A DNA stretch of 64,000 nt from Naumannella halotolerans (GCF_004364645.1 NZ_SOAW01000001.1:1736001-1800000); one strand, 5' to 3'; shown: positions 45,874 through 56,843, numbered from the stretch's first letter. Numbers and translations are program-made. Notes: a model not told the origin generated them from the sequence alone.

Positions 45874-45911
45874 ACCGGCCGGGCGGGGCGAGGACGCCCC
45901 ACCCGGCCGGT
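45874..45911 (-). terminator. Terminator after tRNA-Gly
   Basis: A 17-bp stem with one mismatch (45874-45890 with 45895-45911) closes on an AGGA loop. It lies directly behind the tRNA 3' end. Confidence 0.85.
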
Positions 45912-45913
45912 GG

Positions 45914-45987
45914 TGGAGCGGATGACGGGAATCGAACCCGCGTAATCAGTTTGGAAGACTGAGGCTCTACCATTGAGCTACATCCGC
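45914..45987 (-). tRNA. tRNA-Gly (anticodon TCC)
   Basis: On the minus strand the acceptor arm GCGGATG pairs with CATCCGC, the D-arm holds TAGCTCAATGGTAGAGC, the anticodon loop is CTTCCAA (anticodon TCC, reading GGA), and the T-arm is GCGGGTTCGATTCCCGT. CCA is encoded after the discriminator T. Confidence 0.95.
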
Positions 45988-46059
45988 AATGCGCCGCCCA
46001 TGCTAGCGCACGTTGTCACCGGTCGCCGCATCCAGCCACGCGGGTGCCTGAGCTCGGGA

Positions 46060-46300
46060 TTCCCCGGGCTGCTCCCGCGGCGTTGAAGATCGTCTGCTGT
46101 GGCTCCGGCTGCTCCTCCAGCGTTGAAGATCGCTGACAGCGGGCCCGGCTCCTCCCAGTGGTGAACCGGTGGTTCTGACTGCTCCTCCAATATGAAGGTC
46201 TCCGACGGTGGCTCGTGAAGGTCGCCGACGGTGGCTCCGGCTGCTCCTCCAGCGTTGCAGATCGCTGACGGTGGGCCCGGGATCTCCTCGCGAGCTGCCT
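46060..46300. repeat. Degenerate ~40-bp repeats near tRNA-Gly
   Basis: About five diverged units of CGTTGAAGATCGCTGAC followed by GTGGCTCCGGCTGCTCCTCC fill the space between the tRNA and the YitT-like gene. No gene is present here. Confidence 0.55.
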
Positions 46301-46325
46301 CGCAGCGACCGGAGGCGACAGGGCC

Positions 46326-46970
46326 TCAGTGGCCGATGTAGCGGCCCGGCCGATGGTTCAACGCGATCACCAGATTCAGCACCAGTGCGCCGAGTGCGCT
46401 GAGCAGCACCATCGGCCAGTCGAGGACGGTCAGCGACAACAGGACCACGCAGCTGTCGAAGATCATCAAGGTCCAGCCGGCCCGGAATCCGGTGCGATCG
46501 TGCAGGACCAGGGCGACGATGTTGAACCCGCCGAGGCTGGCCCCGTGACGGAACAGGACCAGCAGGCCGACTCCGCAGATCAGGTTGCCCAACAGCACCC
46601 CGTACAGCGGCGGGAAGTCGGCCAGCGGCAGCACTGCAGCGTTCCACGCCGACATCAGTGAGACGCAGACGATCGCCAAGGCGGTACGCAGGGTGAATGC
46701 CCATCCACGCTGCAAGACTGCCAGCACCGCGAACGGCAGATTGACGAGCGAGAACAGCACCGGGAACCCCAGTGGCGTGAGCTGGCCCAACAGCAACGAG
46801 AGCCCGGCGGTTCCCCCGGTGACGGCACCGATCGCCCGGAGCATGGCCAGGCCGAACGCTGCCAGGACGATCCCGGTGACGAACCCGACGATGTTCTCCG
46901 CCAGGCTGTGCGAGGTGTCCTTCCACTCATAGACGATGCTGGGTTGTTCCTGCTCCGATGGCGTGCCCAC
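46326..46970 (-). CDS. YitT-family (DUF161) membrane protein
   Basis: The 214-aa protein has about six helices and the family's glycine-rich signatures (AIGAVTGGTAGLSLLLGQ and HGASLGGFNIVALVLHDRTG). The C-terminal soluble domain seen in many Firmicutes members is missing, leaving a membrane-only form. YitT proteins are presumed transporters, unproven. The start ATG follows a short acidic lead (MGTPSEQEQPSIVYEW). It lies 109 bp downstream of the large adaptor gene on the same strand but is probably independent of it. Confidence 0.78.
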   Translation of the reverse strand: MGTPSEQEQPSIVYEWKDTSHSLAENIVGFVTGIVLAAFGLAMLRAIGAVTGGTAGLSLLLGQLTPLGFPVLFSLVNLPFAVLAVLQRGWAFTLRTALAIVCVSLMSAWNAAVLPLADFPPLYGVLLGNLICGVGLLVLFRHGASLGGFNIVALVLHDRTGFRAGWTLMIFDSCVVLLSLTVLDWPMVLLSALGALVLNLVIALNHRPGRYIGH

Positions 46971-47079
46971 GGGCGCACCCTACGTCGGTTCCTCCGACCG
47001 CCGCAGCCGCGCGGCCCGATGTGACCCGGCCGGACGGGTTGCCACGGCGACCGGGTCGCCGGGGCCGTCGGCCGGAGGC

Positions 47080-49500
47080 TCAGTTCGGAGGCATACCGCC
47101 ACCCATGCCACCGCCGCCCACGCCACCACCGCCCATGCCGCCACCGCCCATGCCGCCACCAGCCGGCGCACCACCGCTGCCGCCGCCGAAACCGGTCCCG
47201 GTGTCATCACCGCTGGGCAGGGCCTGCTCCAGATCGGCCAGGACGACGACCTGTCCTGCATCCAGGCCGTCGGCGATCTGAGCCGTGGTGGCGCTGACCA
47301 CGCCCAACGTCACCTCGACGGTCTGCAGTTGTTCGCCGTCGAGAACGTTGACCGTGGTCCGGCCGTTCTCGGTGGTGTAGGCCGACCGTGGGATGACCAC
47401 GGCGTCGCTCGCCGAGCCGGTCGTGATCTCGGCGCTCGCCGGCAGATCGGGTACGGGTTGCGCGGCCGGATCGACCTCGGTGAGATCCAGGGTCAGCGTG
47501 ACCGGGAACTCCGGACTGCCCGAGCTGGTGTCGGCGATGTCGGAGACCGCACTCACCTCGGCCGGGATGGCGGTATCGGCACCGGCCGGGGTGACGGTTG
47601 CCGTCTGTCCCACTTCGAGGTCGGCGATCTGGTCCTCGTCGGCCGTGGCGCTGATGGTGGTCGCACCGTCCCCGACCACCGTGATCACCGTCGTACCCGC
47701 AGTCACGCTGTCGCCTTCGGCGACGCCGACCGAGACGACCTCACCGGAGCTGCGAGCCCGAACGGTCGCACCCGCCAGATCGTCATTGGCTGCTGCGACC
47801 GCGGCCTCGGCGCTGTCGATGTCGGCCTGGTCCTGGGCCAGGGTCGCCGCGGTCACCTCCTGCCCGCCGGCCTCGGTTCCGGCCGCGCCGGTGGCATCAG
47901 CAGCGCCGGCCGAGGCAGCACCGGTGCCGGATGCGGCGGAGGCATCTCCGGTCGGCACCTCACCGGAGGCCGCTGTCTGGTCGGATCCGCCACCGGCAGC
48001 CGCGTCACCGGACGCAGTGTTCGCACCGGCTCCGCTGGTGCCGGTCGTCGACGGTGCCTGGGTCGAACCGGAATCCGCTGCCGCGCCTTCTCCGGTGCCC
48101 GTTTCCGGGGCACCCGACCCCTGACCGGTGGACCCGTCGGCGGAACCGGTCTCGGCCGGTTGCGAACCCGATCCCGCGCTGGCTGCCTCGAGGGTCCCGC
48201 TCAGTTCGGTCAGGGCCGTCTGCAAGGAGTCCTGGGCAGCAGCCGCCTGACCCTGAGCGCGTTGGACCTCACCCAGTGCGGCCGTGCACTCCGCCAATGC
48301 CCCGGCAGTTCCCTCCTCAGCGCCGGAATCCTCCCCAGGGCTGGCCGGGGACGAAGCGCTCGCACTCGCTGCCGGTTCGGCCGGGCCGGTACCGGCCGAG
48401 GCCGTCGGACTCACCGTGACCGCCGTCGTCGGTGAGACAGTCGGGTCGGTGTCGGTCGTCGCAGTCGCTGTTGGCGAGGCGGTCGCATTCGGTGATGCCG
48501 AAGCACCGGCTGCGGCACTCGAGGAGGCCGCGGCGCTGGGGCTGATCGACGCGCTCGGTGTCGCCACACTCGGGGTGGACGAGACACCCGCGGTGGCAGA
48601 ATCGCTCGGCGTGGACGGAGCACTCGGGGTGGATGAGGCACTCGGGGTGGATGAGGCACTCGGGGTCGGGGTGGCCGATTCCTCGCCCTCGGATCCGCCG
48701 TAGGCATCGCTGCAGATGTCCTGTTGCTGCTGCAGCGCGTCGTCGGCGGCCTGCAGGGCTGCTCGACTCTCCGAGGCGGCGCTGGTGACCGCCTGTTGCT
48801 GCCGGCCGAGTTCGGCCAGCGCCTCCGAGACCGCCGAGTCCTCTCCGGCATCGGCCGGTTCTCCTGCGTTCGCCTCCTCGCCTCCACTGGTCTCCTCGGG
48901 CCCGCCGGCCTGAGCTTCCCCGCCAGCCTGAGCTCCCCCGCCGGCCTGTGCACCTGAGTCGGCCTGTGCTCCCCCATCGGCCTGTGCTCCTGCATTGGCC
49001 TGCTCGCCGGTCGTACCGGCCACGCCACTGCCCTGCGCAGACGTCCCGGCGCCCGTACCGGAGGCCGCCGACGGTGAGGCGGACGCACCGGTGGCATCGG
49101 CCTGTGCCGACTCCGCCACCGCGTCGGCCTGGGCCTCGGTGTCGGTCTCCAACTGCGCCTGCGCTGTTGCGAGCTCGGCCTCGGCGTCGAGCAGTGCGCT
49201 CTGCAGCGGCTCGGTGTCCAGCTCGGCCAGGACGTCGCCGGCACTCACCGTGTCGCCGACGCCCACCGCGACCTCACTGACGGTGCCGTCGGTGCCGAAG
49301 CTCTGGTCATGCCGTCCCGCCAGCACGACGGTGCCGGACAGTTCGGTGACCTGTTCCACCGCTCCCTGGGTGGCGACCACCGTCCGGTACGGCGATCCCT
49401 CCGATGCCGCCGACCAACCGGCCCAACCCGCGATCAGGACACCGACTGCCAGTACCGGTACGCCCGCACGCAGCCAACGGCGTGCCCGGGTGCGCGCCAT
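47080..49500 (-). CDS. Large MacA/HlyD-type membrane-fusion (adaptor) protein with low-complexity insert
   Basis: From the ATG at 49500 (MARTRARRWLRAGVPVLAVG) the protein is 806 aa, about twice the family norm. A membrane anchor (11-30) is followed by the first half-lipoyl motif (about 50-97, GTVSEVAVGVGDTVSAGDVLAELD), a helix, then about 400 residues of repetitive Ala/Gly/Ser/Thr/Pro sequence broken by a helical piece (LAELGRQQQAVTSAASESRAAL). The second lipoyl half (GEVVSVGVAEGDSVTAGTTV) and the barrel domains follow, ending in a Gly/Met tail. It should link the ABC pump to the envelope. The ATG overlaps the preceding lipoprotein stop by one base. Confidence 0.75.
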   Translation of the reverse strand: MARTRARRWLRAGVPVLAVGVLIAGWAGWSAASEGSPYRTVVATQGAVEQVTELSGTVVLAGRHDQSFGTDGTVSEVAVGVGDTVSAGDVLAELDTEPLQSALLDAEAELATAQAQLETDTEAQADAVAESAQADATGASASPSAASGTGAGTSAQGSGVAGTTGEQANAGAQADGGAQADSGAQAGGGAQAGGEAQAGGPEETSGGEEANAGEPADAGEDSAVSEALAELGRQQQAVTSAASESRAALQAADDALQQQQDICSDAYGGSEGEESATPTPSASSTPSASSTPSAPSTPSDSATAGVSSTPSVATPSASISPSAAASSSAAAGASASPNATASPTATATTDTDPTVSPTTAVTVSPTASAGTGPAEPAASASASSPASPGEDSGAEEGTAGALAECTAALGEVQRAQGQAAAAQDSLQTALTELSGTLEAASAGSGSQPAETGSADGSTGQGSGAPETGTGEGAAADSGSTQAPSTTGTSGAGANTASGDAAAGGGSDQTAASGEVPTGDASAASGTGAASAGAADATGAAGTEAGGQEVTAATLAQDQADIDSAEAAVAAANDDLAGATVRARSSGEVVSVGVAEGDSVTAGTTVITVVGDGATTISATADEDQIADLEVGQTATVTPAGADTAIPAEVSAVSDIADTSSGSPEFPVTLTLDLTEVDPAAQPVPDLPASAEITTGSASDAVVIPRSAYTTENGRTTVNVLDGEQLQTVEVTLGVVSATTAQIADGLDAGQVVVLADLEQALPSGDDTGTGFGGGSGGAPAGGGMGGGGMGGGGVGGGGMGGGMPPN

Positions 49501-50400
49501 CAGGAGGTCGCCTGTCCGCTCGGCGCCACACCACCACCGCGAGCTCCCATGCCCGGGCCGGCCATACCTGCGCTGCACTCACCGTCGGAACTCTCGGAGA
49601 CGGCGATTGTCGAGGCGGCCATCGCCCCGGTGTCATCGGTCTCCCCCTGCGCACTCAGGCAGACACCGGTGACCACCGCGTCCGGATCGGCATCGACCGT
49701 CGCGGTGTAGTCGGTGTCGTCGCCGACGGTGACCGTGACCTCGGTGGTCTCGTCCCCGGCGTCGGGTCCGATGGGCATCGACGCGACCGTGAAGCCGTCA
49801 TCGGCCACCGCGGTCACCTCACCGCGGGTGATCCCACCGGCCATCCCGCCGGCGCCACCCGGACGGCATCGCATCGGGGCGAGCGGACGGCATCCCTGCG
49901 GGTGCTTCACCCTCGGCGGGCGCCCCGCTCGGTGGTTGGCCGCCGCCGGGAGCCTGCTCGGCCTCGCTGCAACCCTCGTCCCCGGTGATCCCGACCGAGG
50001 TGGCGCTCACGGTGCCGTCGACGCTCTCACCGATCACGGTCACGCACACCCCGACGGTGACCTCGGCGAGCTCTGCCGACTCCTCGGCACTGAACGAGGT
50101 GTCGTCGTCCCAACTCACCGCGGTCTGTGCCTCGTTTCCTTGGACCTGAGCGGTGTCACCGTCGACCGCGGCGACCAGTCCGGAGACCCCCGGACCGGAA
50201 GAACCCGGGTTGCGTCCACCACCACCGGCTGCCGGCGCGGGTGCGGCCGTCGACCCGGTTGCCTCCGCGCTCGATGCCCCGTCCTCGCTGCCGCAGGCGG
50301 TGAGACCGAGGGTGAGTGCACCGACGACGGTGGCGCAGAGCACCACCCGGGAGAGCCCGGAAGTGCCGGACGGGCTCGAGCCCTGGCCGTGGGTGATCAT
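49500..50400 (-). pseudogene. DUF5666-like lipoprotein, frameshifted
   Basis: The ATG at 50400 (MITHGQGSSPSG) is preceded by AAAGGA. A lipobox LTAC follows a hydrophobic core. One OB-like repeat (VSGLVAAVDGDTAQVQGNEAQTAVSWDDDTSF...VCVTVIGESVDGTVSATSVGI) is intact. Near 49860 the frame shifts by one base; the second repeat (GGITRGEVTAVADDGFTVASM...VCLSAQGETDDTGAMAASTIAV) continues in another frame to the stop at 49502-49500. Such proteins accompany MacAB-type exporters; here it lies between the permease and the second adaptor. Confidence 0.72.
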
Positions 50401-50453
50401 GGAAGTCCTTTCGTGGAGCGTTCGATGGTGGGGATCGGCGGACCGGCCGATCA

Positions 50454-51690
<1,237 letters not shown>

Positions 51691-51694
<4 letters not shown>

Positions 51695-52533
51695 CGGCCG
51701 ACCCCCACCGCGGCACCGGTGAGCACGTCGTCGACGATCTGCCCGTCGGCGATCACCAGATTCCGGGCGGCCCTGGCCGCCACCTCGTTCTCGTGGGTGA
51801 TCACGATGATCGTGCGTCCGGCGGCGTGCAGATCGTCGAGCAGCCCCAGGACATCGGCGGTGGAGGTGGACTCCAGGTTCCCGGTCGGTTCGTCGGCCAG
51901 CACCAAGGCCGGTTCGGTGACCAGGGCACGGGCGATCGCCACCCGTTGCTGTTGTCCTCCGGACAGCTCGCCGGGACGGTTCTCCACCCGATCGCCGAGT
52001 CCCACCTGCTCCAGTGCGGTGATCGCCCGCCGGCGTCGTTCGGCGCGCGGGGTTCCGCGATAGACCAGGGGCAGTTCGACATTGCGCCAGGCCGGCAACG
52101 ACGGCAACAGGTGGAACTGCTGGAAGACGAAACCGATCTGCCGGTTCCGCACCTCGGCCAGTTCGGCCTCGCTCATGTCCGCGACCGGATCACCGGCCAG
52201 CCGGTAGACCCCGGCGGTGGCGACATCCAGACAGCCCAGGATGTGCATCAGCGTCGACTTGCCCGAACCCGACGGACCGATCACCGCGACGTACTCGCCG
52301 CGTTCGATCTGCAGGCTCACGCCCCGCAGCGCCTCGAACTCGATCGCACCGGTGCGATAGGTCTTGCGTACCGCGTCGAGTTCGAGGATCGGGTGACCGG
52401 CCGCTTCGGAGCCCTCGGCCCCACCGGCATCCTGCACCGGCAGCCGCCGGGTCGGGTCGTCGTCGAAGTCCCACTCGCTGGTCTCGCGGACAACGGTCGG
52501 ATCGTCCTCACCGAAGTCGTCGCGGCCGCTCAC
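51691..52533 (-). CDS. MacB-type ABC exporter ATP-binding protein
   Basis: The 280-aa ATPase is intact: an acidic N-terminal extension (~45 residues), Walker A GPSGSGKST, Q-loop FVFQQFHLLP, signature LSGGQQQRVAIARAL, Walker B LVLADEPTGNL, and the H-loop ITHENEVAA. The LolD/MacB class works with a permease that does not span substrate through the membrane but extrudes from the outer face. It overlaps both the adaptor (52530-52533) and the permease (51691-51694) by 4 bp. Its two partners are broken. Confidence 0.9.
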
Positions 52534-53831
52534 TGACCACCGTCCATATTCGGCACCGCGCCACCGCCGGGCATCTGTCCCGATCCCCCGGGCATACCCT
52601 GCCCACCACCGGGCATACCTTGGCCACCACCGGGCATACCTTGGCCACCACCGGGCATACCTCCGGCACCGCCTTGTTGCCCACTCCCGGTCGGCAAGGT
52701 GATCCCCGGCACCTCGACGACATCACCGTCGGCCAGGCCGGAGACGATCTCGGTCGACATACCCGACACCTCGCCGATCTCGACCGGGACCCGTTCGGTC
52801 GCGGTGACCGCACCGTCCTCGTCGGTCACGGTGACGAGGTCGACATAGGTGGCATCGTCCTCGCCGGTCTGGATCGCGGCGATGCTGACTGCCAGCACGT
52901 CGGTCCGCTGGGAGACCATGATCGACACATCGACGCTCACCCCGGCATACAGGTCGTCGCGTTGGCCGGTGATCTCGATGGTGACCGGGAACCCGGCCGA
53001 TCCCGCATCGTCCACCTCGGGCAGCACTGCCACCTCCGAGACGGTGCCGAAGACAGGTTCGGTGAGATCGGTGGCGGTCAGTTCGACCTGCATCCCGTCG
53101 GTCACCTGGTCGACCTCGTCGGCGCTGACGGTGGCGTCGACGACGAAGGTGCCGTCGGAGACCAGGGAGATCGCGGCGCTCTCGGCCGTGGACTCGGTGC
53201 TGGTCGACGTGCTGGTCGAGGTGCCCGTACCCGTACCACCGGCGGCCGCCTGTTCGGTCGAGGTGTCGGTCGACCCGCTGGTCTGACCGGTCCCGGTGCC
53301 GACGACATCACCCACCTCGTACCCGACCTCGGTGACGATGCCGTCGATGTCGGCGGTCAGGGTCGCATTGTCCAAGGCGGTCTCGGCATCGGTGACCGCG
53401 GACTCGGCCTGGGCGAGCTAGGTGGTGGCAGCCGCCTCGGTGGCATCGGTGTCGGCCTCGTCGACGGCTTCCTGCGCTGCTTCGTAGGAGGCTTCGGCAG
53501 CGGTCAACTCGGCAGCCGGGACGGTGTCGTCAACCACCGCCAGTTCGTCACCGGCGCTGACGCTGTCCCCGGCCTCGACCAACACCTCGGTCACGGTTCC
53601 GGAGACCTCGAAGGATTCCTCGGCACTCTCCGCAGCGGCGACGGTCCCGCTGGTGGAGATGGTCTGTTCGAGTGTGGTGGTGGCCACCGTTGCCGTCGTG
53701 CTCCGGGCTGCCTCCTGATCTGCCGGATCCCGAAGGACGAGCCGGCCGCCGACGGCGACCAGCGCAACGACAATCAGTCCAGCGGCGATGATCATGATTC
53801 GACCTCGCCGTTTCAGGGCGTGCTTCGCCAC
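52530..53831 (-). pseudogene. MacA/HlyD-type adaptor with an internal stop codon
   Basis: The GTG at 53831 has a strong GAGGAGG six bases upstream. The protein starts VAKHALKRRGRIMIIAAGLI (anchor), with the first lipoyl half SGTVTEVLVEAGDSVSAGDEL and a coiled hairpin. An in-frame TAG at 53418-53416 interrupts the hairpin (EAAATT-stop-LAQAESAVTDAETALDNA), probably a CAG-to-TAG change, after which the frame continues unbroken (ATLTADIDGIVTEVGYEVGD and barrel domains) to a Gly/Met/Gln repeat tail. Without readthrough only 137 residues are made. Confidence 0.8.
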
Positions 53832-54091
53832 GCAGGTCCTCCTCGTCGGAAGTCCGGGCCGGGAATGCGAATGCGTGCGCACCCCTACGCGGTCACGGAC
53901 TCGACAACTGTGTCGGTACCGACTGTGGGGTTGGTCGAATCCTCATGTGTTTCCCCTGTGGGGAAGGGTTCGAAGCTGTGAGTTCGTGCGTCATCGCGGG
54001 CTTCACCACCGATGCCGGATCGCAGTTCGTGGTCGGAGGCCGATCTCGCCTCCCGCACTCGGCCTCGGCCGACCCACCGCGGATTTCTCGG

Positions 54092-54164
54092 TCGGGGCGA
54101 CAGGACTCGAACCTGCGATCCCCTGCTCCCAAAGCAGGTGCCCTAGCCACTGGGCCACGCCCCG
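54092..54164 (-). tRNA. tRNA-Pro (anticodon TGG)
   Basis: On the minus strand, acceptor CGGGGCG pairs with CGCCCCG, the D-arm is GCCCAGTGGCTAGGGC, the anticodon stem-loop is CCTGC-TTTGGGA-GCAGG (anticodon TGG) and the T-loop is TTCGAGT. The discriminator is A. A small hairpin (TTCCCC-TGT-GGGGAA, near 53951) lies downstream and may end the transcript. Confidence 0.94.
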
Positions 54165-54213
54165 GTCACCCCGACGGGGGCGAACCGCGTACGAGTCTAG
54201 CCGAAACGCCGCC

Positions 54214-55608
54214 TCATCCGCGTACGAGTTGCTGGTGGATGGCCAGCCAGGCGATCGCCCGCAGGTCCTCGACGCTGAACGGCGCCTGTGGTCGCAACCG
54301 CGCCAGTGCCCAGCTCTCGGCCCGATCCAGGATGCTTCCCGGCAGATCGGCCAACTGTTCACCCGTTCCACCGGCCGGGCCCAGCTGTGCCCATACCTCG
54401 TCGGGCTGGGTGGCTGCCCAGGCCAGCAGTTCGCCCACCTCGGCCGGGGACAGCCCATCGGACTCCCCCGGCAGCCCGGCTCCCAGCCGCAGCAGCACCT
54501 GATCGGGGCTGGTCGCCATCCGCGGTGGCGCCGGGGTCGCCTCGCCGAGCAACAGTGCTGCCCCCCGGACGTGCATCCGGGCGAGGTCGCCACCGGGCCC
54601 GGTCATGGTCTGCGCGGCGGCGGCGAACTCGGCCGGGACGACCCCGTCGTACCACCCGGCCGTGCTGGCTCCGGTGGCCGCAGTGATCACCGCCAGCGGA
54701 TCGGTGGGGGGCAGCCGCTGAGCCGTCTCCTCGGCCAGGGCGACGGCATCGGGATGGGCTCCTCGGGCCGAGGCGTGCAACAACACCAACGCCTCGGCGA
54801 TCCGCCCTTCGTCACTGCGCACCCCGGTCTGTTCGGTCGCCGAGGCCACGGCCTCGATCAACGCGTCCAGCCGGTACGGCAGGCTCAGCGTCAACTCGGT
54901 GGTGCCGGTCCCCTGGTGCACCAGCACCTGTTGCACCCCGGGAGCCTCGCCGTGATGCACCAGCGCGGCATCCGGCAGGTCCAGCTCGAGTGCGGCACCG
55001 GGCTCCAGCTCGAGCCGGCGGGGCAGCCAGCGCGGCAGGCCCCTCGCAGCGGCGGCCGGATCGGGAAGGCGCTCGGCCCGCCACAGGACGACATGCTGCT
55101 CGCCCGGCGCCAGCTCACGGGCATCCATGATCACCGCCGCCTCGGTCCCTGCCATCGGAGTGGTCGAAGCAGCCGGATCATTCAGCTGCAGGGTTCCCAA
55201 CCGCGGACGCAGCGACCAGACCGGACCGATGCCTCGCGGGGGCAGATTCACGATCAACCCGTCGGCACCGGCCAGCCAGCTCCGCCGCTGCCACCCGTCG
55301 GTGGCCTCGATGTCGAGTACCGCAGCGACCCGGGTCGCCGTCTGCCGACGGTTCGCCAACCGGATCCGCCAGTTCCAGATCCCATCGGCTCCATGCCGTT
55401 GTTCGACACCGATGCCGTCGATCTCGGTCCGACACTCCACCTCGTCGACATCGGCCCGGAGGTCCCAGCGCCCGGCCGGCCGGAACTGTCCGTCGACGAC
55501 CAGACCCCGCAGCGCCAGCCGTACCCCCGCAGCAGCCGCCACCGCCTCGGAGTCGATCACCACCGGGGTCTGGTCGATGATCAACTGCGCCGCTGACAAT
55601 TCCCGCAC
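54214..55608 (-). CDS. Uncharacterised 464-aa protein
   Basis: No family is recognised. The first ~180 residues look like a beta-rich domain (VRLALRGLVVDGQFRPAGRWDLRADVD, then WNWRIRLANRRQTATRVAAVLDI, PVWSLRPRLGTLQL), and the remainder is Ala/Leu-rich helices. There is no signal peptide or membrane helix. The 5' end overlaps nei by 28 bp, so it is made from the same message. The stop is 49 bp before tRNA-Pro. Link to DNA repair is only positional. Confidence 0.6.
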   Translation of the reverse strand: MRELSAAQLIIDQTPVVIDSEAVAAAAGVRLALRGLVVDGQFRPAGRWDLRADVDEVECRTEIDGIGVEQRHGADGIWNWRIRLANRRQTATRVAAVLDIEATDGWQRRSWLAGADGLIVNLPPRGIGPVWSLRPRLGTLQLNDPAASTTPMAGTEAAVIMDARELAPGEQHVVLWRAERLPDPAAAARGLPRWLPRRLELEPGAALELDLPDAALVHHGEAPGVQQVLVHQGTGTTELTLSLPYRLDALIEAVASATEQTGVRSDEGRIAEALVLLHASARGAHPDAVALAEETAQRLPPTDPLAVITAATGASTAGWYDGVVPAEFAAAAQTMTGPGGDLARMHVRGAALLLGEATPAPPRMATSPDQVLLRLGAGLPGESDGLSPAEVGELLAWAATQPDEVWAQLGPAGGTGEQLADLPGSILDRAESWALARLRPQAPFSVEDLRAIAWLAIHQQLVRG

Positions 55609-56387
55609 CAGAACAGATTACGCCCCTCCACGACCTTGGTCCGGATCCGGGAACCGCAGACCAGGCAGGGAAGATCGTTGCGGCGATAGACGTAGACCTC
55701 GCCACCATGATCATCGACGCGTGGATCGCGGCCCATCGCTTCGGGGGTGTGCTCGGGCCGGACGGTGTCGATCCGGTTGTCCCGCACCCCCAGCGGCATC
55801 AGCTGCACCAGGTCGGACCAGATCGCCAGCCAGCTCGTGCGCTTCAGCCGACTGCCCGCGGTAAACGGGTTGATCCGGTTCCGGAACAGGACCTCGGCGC
55901 GATAGACGTTGCCGATGCCGGCGATCACCGACTGGTCCATCAGCAGTGCGGCGATGGACTTGCCCGAGCGATGGATCCGCTGCCAGGCGATCTCGGGGTC
56001 GGCATCGGCACGCAAGGGATCGGGCCCGAGTCGGGCGACCACCGCCACCAACTCCGCCGGGGTGATCAACGCACAGGTCTGCGGACCGCGCAGTTCGGCG
56101 AAGTGTTCGTCCACCTCGATCCGAAGGCGTGCCGGGGCGGCCAGCGGCTGGTCGAAGCGAAGGCTGCCGATCAGTCCCAGATGGATGTGGATCACCAACT
56201 CCGAGCGGTCACCGAACCCGAGGAACAGATGCTTGCCGTAGCTGTCGGCCCCGGCCCACGGCTGGCCGTCGACCAGTGCCGCGGAATCGGCGAACCGGCC
56301 CTGCGGACTGCTGATCCGCGGACGGGTGCCGGCGAACACCGCGTTCAGGTCCTGGGCCAGCCGCCGGAGTGTATGTCCCTCCGGCAT
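55581..56387 (-). CDS. nei: Endonuclease VIII-type DNA glycosylase (Nei)
   Basis: A 268-aa Fpg/Nei-family glycosylase starting MPEGHTLRRLAQDLN: the catalytic Pro2 and Glu3 and the PEGHT signature of actinobacterial Nei are present. The helix-two-turn-helix region has IAGIGNVYRAEVLF and the zinc finger is CLVCGSRIRTK...FWCGNC. It removes oxidised pyrimidines from DNA. It follows rpiB by 3 bp and overlaps the unknown gene downstream by 28 bp. Confidence 0.92.
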   Translation of the reverse strand: MPEGHTLRRLAQDLNAVFAGTRPRISSPQGRFADSAALVDGQPWAGADSYGKHLFLGFGDRSELVIHIHLGLIGSLRFDQPLAAPARLRIEVDEHFAELRGPQTCALITPAELVAVVARLGPDPLRADADPEIAWQRIHRSGKSIAALLMDQSVIAGIGNVYRAEVLFRNRINPFTAGSRLKRTSWLAIWSDLVQLMPLGVRDNRIDTVRPEHTPEAMGRDPRVDDHGGEVYVYRRNDLPCLVCGSRIRTKVVEGRNLFWCGNCQRRS

Positions 56388-56390
56388 CGC

Positions 56391-56843
56391 TCAGCGCTTG
56401 GACTCTTCGTAGGCGGTCAGTTCATCGATCCTGCGCTGGTGCCGGGGTGCCTGGGAGAAGGGGGTGGACAAGAACAGCTTGGCCAACGCGATCGCCCCCT
56501 CGGTGGTGTGCATCCGGGCACCGATCCCGGCGACCTGGGCGTCGTTGTGCTCGCGGGCGGCGAGGGCGGTCTCCTCACTGTGGACCAGGGCGGCCCGAAT
56601 GCCCTCCACCTTGTTCGCCGCGATCTGCTCACCGTTGCCCGAGCCGCCGATGACGATGCCCAACGCATCGGTCTCCTCGCGTACCGCCTCGGCGCACTCG
56701 ATGCAGAATCCCGGGTAGTCGTCCTCCGGGTCGTAGGCGAAGGCACCGTGGTCGGTGACGTCGTACCCGTCGTCGACGAGCGCCTTCAGCAGTTCGGCCT
56801 TGAGTTCGAAACCGGCATGGTCGGCAGCCAGATGTACACGCAT
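56391..56843 (-). CDS. rpiB: Ribose-5-phosphate isomerase B
   Basis: The 150-aa enzyme interconverts ribose 5-phosphate and ribulose 5-phosphate. It starts MRVHLAADHAGFELKAEL and has IVIGGSGNGEQIAANKVEGIRAAL, the active-site region (Gly-Ser-Gly-Asn with the acid/base Ser), and the C-terminal FLSTPFSQAPRHQRRIDEL. This is the actinobacterial RpiB layout, using Ser instead of Cys as in M. tuberculosis. CATAGT six bases before the ATG suggests a leaderless rpiB-nei transcript, divergent from the lipoprotein gene at 56899. Confidence 0.93.
   Translation of the reverse strand: MRVHLAADHAGFELKAELLKALVDDGYDVTDHGAFAYDPEDDYPGFCIECAEAVREETDALGIVIGGSGNGEQIAANKVEGIRAALVHSEETALAAREHNDAQVAGIGARMHTTEGAIALAKLFLSTPFSQAPRHQRRIDELTAYEESKR

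Noticed and set aside
53415-53418. Programmed readthrough or recoding of the TAG in the adaptor gene
   Set aside because: No recoding signal (such as an SECIS-like stem) is visible, and neighbouring genes of the locus are also broken, so a nonsense mutation is simpler.
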